DNA from: Gynuella sunshinyii YC6258
GTDB taxonomy: Bacteria; Pseudomonadota; Gammaproteobacteria; Pseudomonadales; Natronospirillaceae
Assembly (NCBI RefSeq): GCF_000940805.1
Contig: NZ_CP007142.1
Location: 1,402,593 to 1,466,592 of the forward strand
Direction: 5' to 3'
Length of the DNA: 64,000 nucleotides
The position numbers were made by a program, and so were the translations under genes. The notes under the pieces are model-generated. The model was not told the origin of the DNA. It did no database searches and worked only from the letters and a program-made list of their open reading frames with translations. Positions 18,987-27,458 of the stretch are shown piece by piece (positions within the stretch are counted from its first letter, which is position 1; the number at the start of each line of letters is the position of its first letter).

Positions 18987-19028
18987 AAACGACAGTCGCC
19001 TTTCCAAAACCGTCAAGACTTCATAACC

Positions 19029-20156
19029 TCAGGCGCTGTGAAGTCGAATAGAGGCGTAACTGGGTTCTGATTTGGCCGTTACCAGTGCATCGCCGACCCG
19101 GTCAGGGTAAAGTGCCTCCATTACCTCATCGGTGGGAATGTCGAGCATTTTATCGTCTGATCGGTCAAACCACATACCAGCCCTTTCCTGACGAGGGGAG
19201 AGACCTATGTGTTTGCGGTAACAACGGCTGAAGTGCGGTGTGGAGACAAAACCGCAGGCAGCGGAAATCTCTATGATCGACATGGTTGTTTGCTTTAACA
19301 GTTGCCGGGCCCGATCCAGTCGTAATTTGAGATAGTAACGGGATGGCGTACAGTCAAGATATTGATGGAACAGCCGTTCCAGTTGTCGTCTGGATATTCC
19401 GACGAAAGTAGCGAGATCATCCAGCTCGATCGGCTCCTCGATATTGGCTTCCATTAATTCGACGATTTCCAACAGCTTGGGTTGGGCGCTGCTGAGTACG
19501 TGCCTCAACGGCACCCGCTGCAGATCATTCTGACTGCGTACCCGGTCGCAGACAAACATGTCCGAAATAGCGTTGGTTAATGACTGTCCATGTTGGCGAC
19601 TGATCAGGTTGAGCATCATGTCCATGGGAGCGGCCCCTCCTGAACAAGTCATTCTGTTACCGTCGATGGTGAACAAGCGATTGTTACAGTTTACTTTTGG
19701 AAACATTTCTTTGAGTGAGCCGATGCACTCCCAGTGAGCACTGCAGTCGTAGCCGTCCAACATCCGGGCATGCGCAAGCACATATGCACCGGTGCAGATA
19801 CCGCCCAAATTAACGTGTTTACGGTCCAGGCTTTGCAGCCAGCTGAGTTCCCGTTTTGAATAGCTGCGGGTAATGTCCACCCCTCCGGCCACAAACAGTG
19901 TGTCAATGGTGGGGTAGTGCTCCATGGAGGCATCGGGGGTCACGGAAATGCCGTCGCTGGCGCGGACTGGTTGCCCGTCTTTACTGATAAGATACCAGCT
20001 GTACAGCTCTTTTCCTGATAACTGATTGGCCATCCGCAAAGGTTCGACAGCCGAGGCCAGAGCGATCATGGTGAAGTTTTCCAGTAGCAGAAAACCAATG
20101 CGTGTGGATTTATTTTCCACCTTGGATGGATGCTGAAGAACATTGCCGACTGTCAT
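19029..20156 (-). CDS. gbdR: GbdR, AraC-family activator of glycine betaine/dimethylglycine catabolism
   Basis: This is a 375-residue transcription factor. An N-terminal DJ-1/PfpI (GATase1-like) ligand-sensing domain (about 15-200) shows RIGFLLLENFTMIALASAVE, GGICTGAYVLAHARMLDG and SGGAAPMDMMLNLI. A C-terminal AraC-type pair of helix-turn-helix motifs (about 225-325) shows LDDLATFVGISRRQLERLF and ISAACGFVSTPHFSRCYRK. The overall pattern fits GbdR closely, and the dimethylglycine genes lie just downstream. An ATG at 20156 is chosen because GAGGG lies 8 bases upstream; a TTG two codons earlier is too close to that site. In Pseudomonas GbdR responds to betaine and dimethylglycine. An inverted TTGAT/ATCAA pair (20220-20236) lies upstream. 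Confidence 0.9.
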   Translation of the reverse strand: MTVGNVLQHPSKVENKSTRIGFLLLENFTMIALASAVEPLRMANQLSGKELYSWYLISKDGQPVRASDGISVTPDASMEHYPTIDTLFVAGGVDITRSYSKRELSWLQSLDRKHVNLGGICTGAYVLAHARMLDGYDCSAHWECIGSLKEMFPKVNCNNRLFTIDGNRMTCSGGAAPMDMMLNLISRQHGQSLTNAISDMFVCDRVRSQNDLQRVPLRHVLSSAQPKLLEIVELMEANIEEPIELDDLATFVGISRRQLERLFHQYLDCTPSRYYLKLRLDRARQLLKQTTMSIIEISAACGFVSTPHFSRCYRKHIGLSPRQERAGMWFDRSDDKMLDIPTDEVMEALYPDRVGDALVTAKSEPSYASIRLHSA

Positions 20157-20302
20157 TTTCAAAACCCTCGTGAATCACCACTCTGATTAGCTCGATTGAT
20201 TTAGCAACGATTGCGCCACTTGATGATCTGAATCAATGAAAATGATGGTTGTTGATTTTTGGGTTAGATGGAATGAGATGTGGTTCAAATAATTATGCAG
20301 CG

Positions 20303-20325
20303 GTCTCCTCCTGAGAGAAGGAGAC
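20303..20325. repeat. Inverted repeat between the phosphodiesterase gene and gbdR
   Basis: GTCTCCT (20303-20309) and AGGAGAC (20319-20325) are perfect arms around a 9-base loop. It is 19 bases past the stop of the glycerophosphodiesterase gene and lacks a U run, so it may be a weak terminator or a protein site. Confidence 0.4.
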
Positions 20326-20343
20326 AATTTGGCTGAAACTTAC

Positions 20344-21075
20344 CTATGGCTGCATCAGTCGCTCGGGATTATCCGAAAATACGGCGGTTGCATGCAGGCT
20401 TAAAGCTGTTTCGAACTGTTCGGGGGTATTCACTGTGTAAACCAGTAACTGATAACCGGCATCAACGACGTCATTGGCAAAAGCAGTGGTGAGATGATCG
20501 TAGTTACAATTCACCGTTGAGGCATTGACGCCCTCGGCCCAGTCTTGCCAGTGTTGCATGGGTTCATCAAGCAGTATGCCAAGCGGCACATCTTCACGTA
20601 ATCGGGAAAATGCCAGCAATGCCGCCGGATGAAACGAACTGACCAGGCAGTGTTCGCGCAGCCAGGAGGTCTGCGGCAGGGTTGCTGCTATGTTCTCAAC
20701 CAGCGGTTCCCAGGCGATGTTGGGATCAACTTTGATTTCCAGGTTGAAGTGCATGTCATTGGTTTGTAACCACTGGATCAGTGACTTGAGTTCGAGGATG
20801 GTTTCACCAGCGTACTCTGGCGCAAACCAGCTACCAAAGTCTCCCTGTTTAAGCGCCGCCAGACTCTGTTGCGCCAGTGGACCGGATAAATTACTGCAGC
20901 GGTCCAGGTCATCGTCATGAAAGATCACACACTCCCGGTCAAGACTCAAAGAAACATCAAATTCCACCCACTCGATGCCGTGTTGTTTGGCGAGTTTAAA
21001 TGCGCTGAGAGTGTTTTCCGGAGCAGAAGCGGAAATACCACGGTGGGCAATAACTTGTTGAGGAATGGCAATCAT
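20344..21075 (-). CDS. Glycerophosphodiester phosphodiesterase (UgpQ-like)
   Basis: This is a 243-residue cytosolic enzyme that hydrolyses glycerophosphodiesters to glycerol-3-phosphate and an alcohol. Motifs of the GDPD TIM barrel are present: the catalytic HRG and ENT in IAHRGISASAPENTLSAF, metal ligands in FDVSLSLD, the second catalytic His in FHDDDLDR, and the NLEIKVD Glu/Lys pair. There is no signal peptide, which fits UgpQ rather than the periplasmic GlpQ. The ATG at 21075 matches the family start; the upstream extension has no homology. Its location next to gbdR suggests it could release choline from glycerophosphocholine, but that link is inference. Confidence 0.87.
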   Translation of the reverse strand: MIAIPQQVIAHRGISASAPENTLSAFKLAKQHGIEWVEFDVSLSLDRECVIFHDDDLDRCSNLSGPLAQQSLAALKQGDFGSWFAPEYAGETILELKSLIQWLQTNDMHFNLEIKVDPNIAWEPLVENIAATLPQTSWLREHCLVSSFHPAALLAFSRLREDVPLGILLDEPMQHWQDWAEGVNASTVNCNYDHLTTAFANDVVDAGYQLLVYTVNTPEQFETALSLHATAVFSDNPERLMQP

Positions 21076-21274
21076 AAGAAGTCCCTGATGTACTGGAATG
21101 GTTCGCTGGCGGCTGTAACGGCCTATAAACCGTTGGCAGCGCAATATAGCAGGAATGTAAATCAGCGCGACATGAAAAATTTTCAGATTGATCGTGCAGC
21201 GCCGCATCCATTACCAGCGCAGATTCATTGCCGGTCAATAATGGTTCAGCATTAATCCTGGCACGACTGATCCG

Positions 21275-21661
21275 TTACGGGTGTTCGGTTTGATGATCGG
21301 TGGGTTGCGGGGTGATGGTCAGTATTTTAACCTCTTCGGGTGTTTCAAAACGGTGCCAGAGCCCCTGTGGTACCACGATCAGACTCCCGGCCGTCAGGGT
21401 GTGGGCTGTTTCATGGTCATCCTGCCATATAAACAATGTGGTCTGGCCGTCGATCACCATCACTAATTCATCACCATAACCATGACGTTCCCATTCGCTG
21501 TTACCCTGATAATGGCCAACATAAAGACCTCCATTCTGGAACTCGGACAGGCAGCTGAACGCATCGGCGGTTTCCGCATCGGTGGAGTATGGCGTGCGAC
21601 CGGAGAAAAAAGTCAGTGTATTGAGGGCTTCCTGAATACTGATGGATTGGGCTTTTGCCAT
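21275..21661 (-). CDS. Cupin-domain protein
   Basis: This is a 128-residue single-domain cupin. The first cupin motif region reads SEWERHGYGDELVMVIDGQ and the second LTAGSLIVVPQGLWHRFET; His, Glu and His positions suited to metal binding are present (RHGYGDE, WHRF). Small cupins of this size include sensors, isomerases and dioxygenases, so no reaction is assigned. It lies 199 bases upstream of the phosphodiesterase gene on the same strand, and it diverges from the DCC gene across a 219-base region with no convincing ORF. Confidence 0.75.
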   Translation of the reverse strand: MAKAQSISIQEALNTLTFFSGRTPYSTDAETADAFSCLSEFQNGGLYVGHYQGNSEWERHGYGDELVMVIDGQTTLFIWQDDHETAHTLTAGSLIVVPQGLWHRFETPEEVKILTITPQPTDHQTEHP

Positions 21662-21880
21662 GAGGTGTGTCCTGCTAATGTTGGTAAACCGGAATCACTA
21701 TACAGGATCAGAGCTATGAGACTAGAAGGGGTGGAACAACCGCGTGTGAATGGTGGTGCCAGTCAGATTAAACGTAGCAGTTTTCCAACCATGGGACAGT
21801 TCCGGAAAGATCAACTTAAGGATGGTGAACAGCCTGAAAGAAAGGAAGTAATGGTGCAGCGATATGTGGAGCAGTGGTAG

Positions 21881-22369
21881 TTGGTCAGCTCTTTGGAAAA
21901 CACGACACAGCAGCCGTGTCCGCTGATTGTCTTTGATGGCGTTTGTGTCTTGTGTCATGCCGCTGTACGTTTTATTGATCGCCATGATTCGCGCCAGCAA
22001 CTTAAGGTCGTTCCTCTGCAGTCAGAATTGGGGCAATACCTGCAACAGCAGTTTGATATTAATCTTCTGCACAACAATACCATCATGGTGATATCAGAGT
22101 CGGGTGTGTTTACCCGTAGCGCAGCGCTGTTTGCCATTGCCGGCTATCTTGATCGACCATGGTGCTGGTTGAGGGGATTCCGCTGGTTGCCAAGAGGTCT
22201 GAATGACTGCTTATATGAACAGCTGGCGCGGCGCCGTTATCGTTTGTTTGGTCGCTATGAGCAGTGCCGTATGCCGGCTTTAACATTGCGTACGCGATTG
22301 CTTGAAAATATTGAACAGCTTGATGAGCTTCAGAGTCTCATTTCATCTGCCAGGTCCGGCAAGCATTAA
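21881..22369 (+). CDS. DCC family thiol-disulfide oxidoreductase-like protein (DUF393)
   Basis: This is a 162-residue protein of the DUF393/YuxK family, named for its DxxCxxC motif, seen here as [11 protein letters not shown] near residue 19. Other family landmarks are [27 protein letters not shown] and the basic C-terminal [13 protein letters not shown]. The thioredoxin-like fold suggests thiol-disulfide chemistry, but no substrate is established. The start is uncertain: TTG at 21881 and TTG at 21893 are both possible and neither has a strong ribosome binding site. It precedes the bufferin operon by about 110 bases and could contribute redox chemistry to it; that is speculation. Confidence 0.78.
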   Translation: MVSSLENTTQQPCPLIVFDGVCVLCHAAVRFIDRHDSRQQLKVVPLQSELGQYLQQQFDINLLHNNTIMVISESGVFTRSAALFAIAGYLDRPWCWLRGFRWLPRGLNDCLYEQLARRRYRLFGRYEQCRMPALTLRTRLLENIEQLDELQSLISSARSGKH

Positions 22370-22406
22370 ACCTGTTATCACCCTCATAAAAAATAGATTG
22401 ATCTGC

Positions 22407-22434
22407 GGAACCTTTTTTCAGCCCACCGGTCTAA
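22407..22434 (+). promoter_or_regulatory. ECF sigma-type promoter of the bufferin operon
   Basis: GGAACC (22407-22412) and GTCTAA (22429-22434) are separated by exactly 16 bases. This matches the RpoE-like ECF pattern of GGAAC and TCTAA elements. The -10 element lies 44 bases before the bufA start codon. No ECF sigma gene is present in the window. Confidence 0.65.
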
Positions 22435-22478
22435 GTTTTCGAAATGATTTTTACATCGTCGCAAATGAGGGAAGTTTC

Positions 22479-22820
22479 ATGAATATTAATCAAGCGCTTA
22501 TAGCGGGTGTGGCTCTGGCCGTTGCAGGTTCTATGGCCCAGGCAAAACCTAATTCTGAGCTCAGTATTTCATCCAAGGCTCCAGAAAAAATCCAGATGCA
22601 GTTTAAGGAATGGCAGGCCGGAGAAAATATCAGTGGTCGTAAAGATAAATGCTTCGGTGTGGCTCTGGCTGGTGAAAACGATTGTAAAGCCGGTGCCGGA
22701 ACCAGTTGTGAAGGAACATCGACCGTCGACTTTCAAAGCAATGCCTGGACCTATGTTCCTAAAGGAAGTTGTGAGTACATAATGACTCCCAAGGGCATGG
22801 GATCGTTGGTTGAAATGTAA
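22479..22820 (+). CDS. bufA: Bufferin precursor peptide (DUF2282, BufA1 type)
   Basis: This is a 113-residue precursor with an N-terminal signal peptide ending in AQA (about residue 22). The mature part has the DUF2282 pattern: [34 protein letters not shown] and YVPKGSCEY, with four cysteines (58, 69, 77, 98). Proteins of this family are substrates of MNIO enzymes (BufB) and become cysteine-modified copper-binding peptides. The ATG at 22479 has a GAGGGAA ribosome binding site. It is the first gene of the operon bufA-bufB-bufC-doxX and is preceded by an ECF-type promoter. Export followed by copper buffering in the periplasm is the inferred role. Confidence 0.88.
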   Translation: MNINQALIAGVALAVAGSMAQAKPNSELSISSKAPEKIQMQFKEWQAGENISGRKDKCFGVALAGENDCKAGAGTSCEGTSTVDFQSNAWTYVPKGSCEYIMTPKGMGSLVEM

Positions 22821-22849
22821 CTGCGCGGCATCGCTGGAAGGTATTCTTT

Positions 22850-23746
22850 ATGGCCTCAACACCATCTTCGTCTGCCAGGGCTGCCATTACTATGGGAACT
22901 GGCATTAACCTGAAGCCGGAGCACTATGAACAGGCGCTTGTCTGTTCGGCCGAGGGATTGTGGTTTGAGGTTCATACGGAAAATTATTTTGTTAACGGTG
23001 GGCCGAGAAGGCAGTATCTCCAACGTGTGGCTGAACAGTTTCCCCTCAGTTTTCATGGCGTCGGTGGATCTCTCGGCAGCCCGCTGAGCAGTTCTGCAGA
23101 ACATCTTCAAAAAGTCGCCGAACTGGTGAAAGCGTTCAATCCGCAACTGGTATCTGAACATGCTGCCTGGTCTGGTTATCAGAACCGTTATTTTGCCGAG
23201 TTATTGCCGCTGCCGAAAACCCGGGATGCACTGAATGCCTTGTGCGATGGTGTGGATGCTTACCAAAATGCCATTGGCCGCCACATTGCGATTGAAAACC
23301 CCAGTCACTATGTTTCCTTGATCACGGAAATGGATGAGCCTGATTTTCTGATGGAGGTCTGCCGGCGTACTGGTTGCCGATTGCTGATTGACGTTAATAA
23401 CCTGTATGTCAGCGAATATAACTGTGGTCAGAAAGCAGAAGACTATCTGCGCCAGATCGATCCAACATTCGTTGAGGAAATACACATTGCCGGTTATAGC
23501 GAAGATCCCGGGCTAAAAAATCAACTGTTGATCGATAGCCATGCCGCCGCCGTCAGTGACGAAGTCTGGTCGCTGCTGCAATTTGCCTTGCAACGTTTCG
23601 GATATGTTCCTGTCCTGCTGGAGAGGGATGACAATATTCCCTCATTTGATGCTTTGATGCAGGAGCGTCATCAGGCGCAGACCATGCTCGATCAGATATT
23701 CACCCAGAGTGATTCCCAATGCAGCAAAAAGACCGTTATCTCCTAG
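22850..23746 (+). CDS. bufB: BufB, MNIO-family (DUF692) peptide-modifying enzyme
   Basis: This is a 298-residue multinuclear non-haem iron oxidative enzyme of the DUF692 family, expected to modify cysteines of BufA. Iron-ligand regions of the TIM-barrel fold are all present: WFEVHTENYF (His42, Glu44), LSFHGVGGSLGS (His69), LVSEHAAWSG (Glu103, His104), AIENPSHY (Glu149), LLIDVNNLYV (Asp181) and EEIHIAGY (Glu210, His212). The ATG at 22850 has a GGAAGG site upstream and lies 29 bases after bufA. Its 3' end overlaps the bufC start by 28 bases, so the two are translationally linked. Confidence 0.92.
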   Translation: MASTPSSSARAAITMGTGINLKPEHYEQALVCSAEGLWFEVHTENYFVNGGPRRQYLQRVAEQFPLSFHGVGGSLGSPLSSSAEHLQKVAELVKAFNPQLVSEHAAWSGYQNRYFAELLPLPKTRDALNALCDGVDAYQNAIGRHIAIENPSHYVSLITEMDEPDFLMEVCRRTGCRLLIDVNNLYVSEYNCGQKAEDYLRQIDPTFVEEIHIAGYSEDPGLKNQLLIDSHAAAVSDEVWSLLQFALQRFGYVPVLLERDDNIPSFDALMQERHQAQTMLDQIFTQSDSQCSKKTVIS

Positions 23747-24489
23747 CTTTTTCGGATTACCTGAGTCACGGGCATGCTGAACCCTTGATGGCATTCGTTG
23801 CACAGGATCGACATCAGCACGCTCGAACAGTCGTGCAGTTGTATCGGAACGGTTTCTTTAAATCGTGTATCGGTGCCCTCAGTGCAAACTTTCCAGTGCT
23901 TCAGACATTGATCAGTGACGTTGAATTTAAAAAAATTGCTCGCCGTTATATCGAACAATGGCCACCAGAACATGGAACACTGGTGGAATATGGTCACTAT
24001 TTTGCCGATTTTATTGCCGTGACTCTTCCGTCGGCTGTGCATTTGGCAGACCTGGCACGTTTGGATCTGGCTTGGTTAACATGTCTGAATGAAGCCGATG
24101 ATGGAGCTGTAACGATTGAGCAGATCAGTGAACTGATTGCACTGCAACCGGACTTGAGTGCATTGGCCATCGGATTGGCACCATCGGTCCGGTTGCTGAC
24201 AATGCAATATGAAGTATTGCCATACTGGCAGGCGTTTAAACAGGCAGAATGTCCCGCAATACCTTTATGGCAGCAACAATTGCAGCATGTGCTGCTATGG
24301 AAACGGGATGGCTGTGTCCGGGTGCAGTCAATTACACCTGTTCAATGGGCTTTTTTGCATGAACTGGACACCTCCCAAAATTTATATCGGGCTTCAGAAA
24401 CGGCCCTGGCTATTGACAGTGAATTTGAAGTCAGTGAATTTTTTTCACTGTCGATAGAACAATCGCTGTTGATGTATATGGAGAATTAA
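23719..24489 (+). CDS. bufC: BufC, DUF2063 partner protein
   Basis: This is a 256-residue DUF2063 protein, the usual partner of BufB, thought to present the precursor peptide to the MNIO enzyme. The N-terminal domain (about 1-95) has the DUF2063 pattern YRNGFFKSCIGALSANFPVLQTL and EQWPPEHGTLVEYG. The C-terminal domain (about 110-256) is more variable. The ATG at 23719 lies inside bufB, and the stop is one base before the DoxX gene, showing a tightly packed operon. No catalytic motif is evident, in keeping with a recognition role. Confidence 0.88.
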   Translation: MQQKDRYLLAFSDYLSHGHAEPLMAFVAQDRHQHARTVVQLYRNGFFKSCIGALSANFPVLQTLISDVEFKKIARRYIEQWPPEHGTLVEYGHYFADFIAVTLPSAVHLADLARLDLAWLTCLNEADDGAVTIEQISELIALQPDLSALAIGLAPSVRLLTMQYEVLPYWQAFKQAECPAIPLWQQQLQHVLLWKRDGCVRVQSITPVQWAFLHELDTSQNLYRASETALAIDSEFEVSEFFSLSIEQSLLMYMEN

Positions 24490-24490
24490 C

Positions 24491-25015
24491 ATGAATACTG
24501 GATTGTTAAGCCTGAGGTACCGGGCGGCCTCAAATCAGCTGCAACGGCTGTTAACACCTGTATTGTTGCTGATGTTGAGATTATTGATTGCAAGAGTATT
24601 TTTATTGTCTGGCCTGACTAAATGGAATGGCTGGTTTGATTTTAATACGGACAAGTACGACCTGTTTTTATATGAGTTCTTTTGCCCAGACCCGATCCGT
24701 CCGGGTGCTTTGTTGCTGTGTAATCCAAATACTCTGGATTATACCGAGGGAAGCTGGTCGATAGTAATGATCAAGGTGTTTGCGGTGACCGCTGGAGTCA
24801 TGGAAATTCTTTTACCGGTTATGCTGATAATGGGTTTATTCAGTCGCGCCGCTGCACTGGGTTTGTTGTTCATGGTCGGCTTTATCCAGCTGGCGGTGTT
24901 TCCTGAATGGTCTCACTGGTGGAATCCTGCCGTCTGGTGGGTGGCGATATTGTCTGTCGTTCTGGTGATGGGGCCAGGTCGTTTTTCGTTAGACCGTCTT
25001 TTCAAATTGGAGTGA
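24491..25015 (+). CDS. DoxX-family integral membrane protein of the bufferin operon
   Basis: This is a 174-residue inner-membrane protein with about four hydrophobic helices and the DoxX segment LRLLIARVFLLSGLTKWNGW. A loop between the first two helices contains two cysteines (FFCPDP, LLCNPN). It begins one base after bufC. DoxX proteins are frequent companions of DUF692/DUF2063 gene sets. Their biochemical role is not settled; redox partner or quinone-linked functions have been suggested for relatives. It ends the operon, and no clear terminator follows within the next 60 bases. Confidence 0.86.
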   Translation: MNTGLLSLRYRAASNQLQRLLTPVLLLMLRLLIARVFLLSGLTKWNGWFDFNTDKYDLFLYEFFCPDPIRPGALLLCNPNTLDYTEGSWSIVMIKVFAVTAGVMEILLPVMLIMGLFSRAAALGLLFMVGFIQLAVFPEWSHWWNPAVWWVAILSVVLVMGPGRFSLDRLFKLE

Positions 25016-25675
25016 TGAAATCAGGATTTTTGTAATATTCAAATTATCTTAATAAGGCAAAAATGAACCCTTCTTAAAATATCCACCTATCATATATTCG
25101 AAGTCTGTGTGAACGGTGTCTCTTTTTTAGAATGAACATGGCGTTGCTCCTGGTTAACGTCGTATGTTGGTCTAAAGTTATAATTTCTGACAGAGAGTCA
25201 TTGGATACTGATCATTCAGGAATGTTCCGATGTGTATGGTTAAATTACCGTGCTGTGCAATGAAAAAAACCATAAAGCCTGCATGGAATACGCATTGGTG
25301 CTAAGAAATCTTTGAAAAAACAATCATCGTTTTGATGTCAGCTGGCAAACACCAGCTGACAATATCCTGTGCAAAAAGCAGGTCTTTTTTCAGAAGCTTT
25401 CTAAACATAATTGCCGGCGTCATTCGTTAATCATCGCATTACATCACTGCCTGCCTGAATAACATATCAGTTTGTTCTCAGTGTTGCCGGATCCCGAGCT
25501 GATGGCATTGTTGAGACTGTCCTTGAGGTATTTCCTGTGCAGTATTTGATGGGGCAAACAGGCTCCCTTAATTACGATTATGACTTCGGTCGTATGAACG
25601 AAAACAGAAGTTCGTATTTGTTGTCACTACTATTGGTCGCCACAATTAATCGAACACCCTTTACCAATAAACAGC
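25016..25675. other. Intergenic region of 660 bases
   Basis: No gene is recognised here. The region is AT-rich between the bufferin operon and the chemoreceptor. It holds one perfect 10-bp inverted repeat (25336-25361). An ATG-less open stretch of about 79 codons runs into the chemoreceptor start in another frame and has no recognisable homology. Promoter elements for the chemoreceptor could not be identified with confidence. Confidence 0.5.
25336..25361. repeat. Perfect inverted repeat in the buf-MCP gap
   Basis: TGTCAGCTGG (25336-25345) and CCAGCTGACA (25352-25361) form a 10-bp perfect stem with a 6-base loop (caaaca). No T run follows, so a protein-binding site or an RNA hairpin is more likely than an intrinsic terminator. 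Confidence 0.5.
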
Positions 25676-27325
25676 ATGAGAATTTTGCATATGCTAGATA
25701 GGATCTCCATTCGTCAAAAACTGATTACGATGTCTATTTTTCCAGTGATTGGAATTGTTCTTATTGTTTTTGTGGCAATGGGACAGTTGGAAGAAGCCAG
25801 TTATGGGGTTGACCGGATATACGGTGATCGTATTGTCCCGTTGGAGCAGCTAAAAATTATTGCAGATGACTATGCCGTTTCTGTCATAGATAGTATCAAC
25901 AAGGCCAATAGTGGTTCCATTTCCGGAAATGATGCCTTGTCGGGTATTCAGTCAGCTCGACGGGAAATCACACAGGTGTGGCAACAATATCTGGCCACTT
26001 CGTTGACTCAAGAGGAGGCACGCCTGGTCAAGCAGGCTGAAAACCTGTTTGTGGTTGCCAATAACTCGCTCGATCAAGTTGAAAATGCTTTGCGAGGTAC
26101 AGATATGCGCGGAGATGTGTCAGATAGGCTGGATGCCTACGATGGTCCGTTATATCGCAGCATCGATCCTATCAGCAACATCATCAATCAACTGATAGAT
26201 TTACAGATTTCGGTTGCCAAAACTGAAAAAGATGCGATCAATGAAAATTATCTCGCCAGCCGGTCGATATTTATTCTGATTGCCCTGGTAACTCTCTTGC
26301 TCGTCAGCGCGGTGGGGGTAATTACGTATCTGAGTATTAAATCCCCATTGGATAAATTGGGGCAGTCCATCAAAGCGATTACTGAAAACTCAGACCTGTC
26401 GGTCGAGCTGAGACTCGATGGTAAAAATGAACTGGTGACCATTGCCAACAGTTTTGAAACCATGCTGGGCAAAATCAGAACTCTGGTGAAAAACATCAAT
26501 CAGTCGGCACAGACGCTTTCTTCTTCCGCGGCGGCACTTAACAGTATCAGTGAGCATTCCAAAACCAATGTGTTGCAACAACGGGATGAGATTCAGCAGG
26601 TTACGACAGCCATGACCGAGATGCTGAGTACTGCGCGGGAAATTGCCGCGAATGCTGAAAATGCAAACCGCGAGACCTATGAAACAACGCAACAGGTTGA
26701 ACTGGGAAATGCAGCTGTACGCTCGGCAACCAGAGCGACACAGGAGCTGGTCGAAGAGATTCATCGGGTAACCGAACAAATTCTGGCGGTTGATAAGTTC
26801 AGCGAAAACATCGGATCTGTGATTACGGTAATTCAGGGGATTGCCGAACAGACAAACCTGCTGGCACTCAATGCGGCGATTGAAGCCGCGCGCGCCGGAG
26901 ACCAGGGACGTGGGTTTGCGGTGGTGGCTGATGAGGTCAGAAACCTGGCACAGAAAACCCAGGATTCGACTTCTGAGGTCAAAGGTGCCATTGAAAAACT
27001 TCAAAATGGTACCCGGGCAGCCGCCTCTGCGATGGAAACCAATAACCAAAGAGCTGCCAAAACAGGGGACAGTGCGGTCTCTGCGGGCACCACTTTGGAT
27101 GGAATTTCCAGAGCGATCAATTTACTGAGTGATATGAATACGCAGATCGCGACAGCTTCAGAGGAGCAAAGTCAGGTCTGTTATGACATCGAGCGTTCCA
27201 TTATTTCCATCAACAACTCAGCGGTTGAATCTTCCAACGGTGCTGAAAAGATTGCGGTTGCGAGTGAGGAACTTGCCAATATTTCCGAGGGTTTGCTGGC
27301 ACAGATCCGAAAATTCAAAACCTGA
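25676..27325 (+). CDS. Methyl-accepting chemotaxis protein
   Basis: This is a 549-residue inner-membrane chemoreceptor. A first transmembrane helix (about 17-37) is followed by a periplasmic domain of about 150 residues that looks like a four-helix bundle (4HB type), a second helix (about 195-217), a HAMP domain ([17 protein letters not shown]) and a long cytoplasmic signalling coiled coil. The hairpin tip [18 protein letters not shown] is intact, so it should couple to CheA/CheW. The ligand is unknown. The start at 25676 has a weak ribosome binding site; an ATG at 25691 is an alternative. It is monocistronic. Confidence 0.93.
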   Translation: MRILHMLDRISIRQKLITMSIFPVIGIVLIVFVAMGQLEEASYGVDRIYGDRIVPLEQLKIIADDYAVSVIDSINKANSGSISGNDALSGIQSARREITQVWQQYLATSLTQEEARLVKQAENLFVVANNSLDQVENALRGTDMRGDVSDRLDAYDGPLYRSIDPISNIINQLIDLQISVAKTEKDAINENYLASRSIFILIALVTLLLVSAVGVITYLSIKSPLDKLGQSIKAITENSDLSVELRLDGKNELVTIANSFETMLGKIRTLVKNINQSAQTLSSSAAALNSISEHSKTNVLQQRDEIQQVTTAMTEMLSTAREIAANAENANRETYETTQQVELGNAAVRSATRATQELVEEIHRVTEQILAVDKFSENIGSVITVIQGIAEQTNLLALNAAIEAARAGDQGRGFAVVADEVRNLAQKTQDSTSEVKGAIEKLQNGTRAAASAMETNNQRAAKTGDSAVSAGTTLDGISRAINLLSDMNTQIATASEEQSQVCYDIERSIISINNSAVESSNGAEKIAVASEELANISEGLLAQIRKFKT

Positions 27326-27408
27326 TGTCAGACCGCAACCTGAGCGTTGGTTGATGTTGAAGGCTGTGAGCATGTTGTGATGGGAGAAACTTTCTGAGAG
27401 GTTGCTGG

Positions 27409-27445
27409 CATCAGGGGCCGATATCTTTTCTGTTGGCCCCTGATG
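27409..27445 (+). terminator. Hairpin between convergent MCP and OmpA-like genes
   Basis: CATCAGGGGCC (27409-27419) pairs perfectly with GGCCCCTGATG (27435-27445) around a 15-base loop. It lies between the MCP stop (27325) and the end of the convergent OmpA-like gene (27459). There is no strong T run, so efficiency is uncertain. Confidence 0.6.
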
Positions 27446-27458
27446 GTATGTCGGTCAG

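Noticed and set aside
21482-21880. A 132-codon plus-strand ORF antisense to the cupin gene and reaching the DCC gene
   Set aside because: It has no homology, lies largely opposite a recognised cupin gene, and has an unlikely composition.
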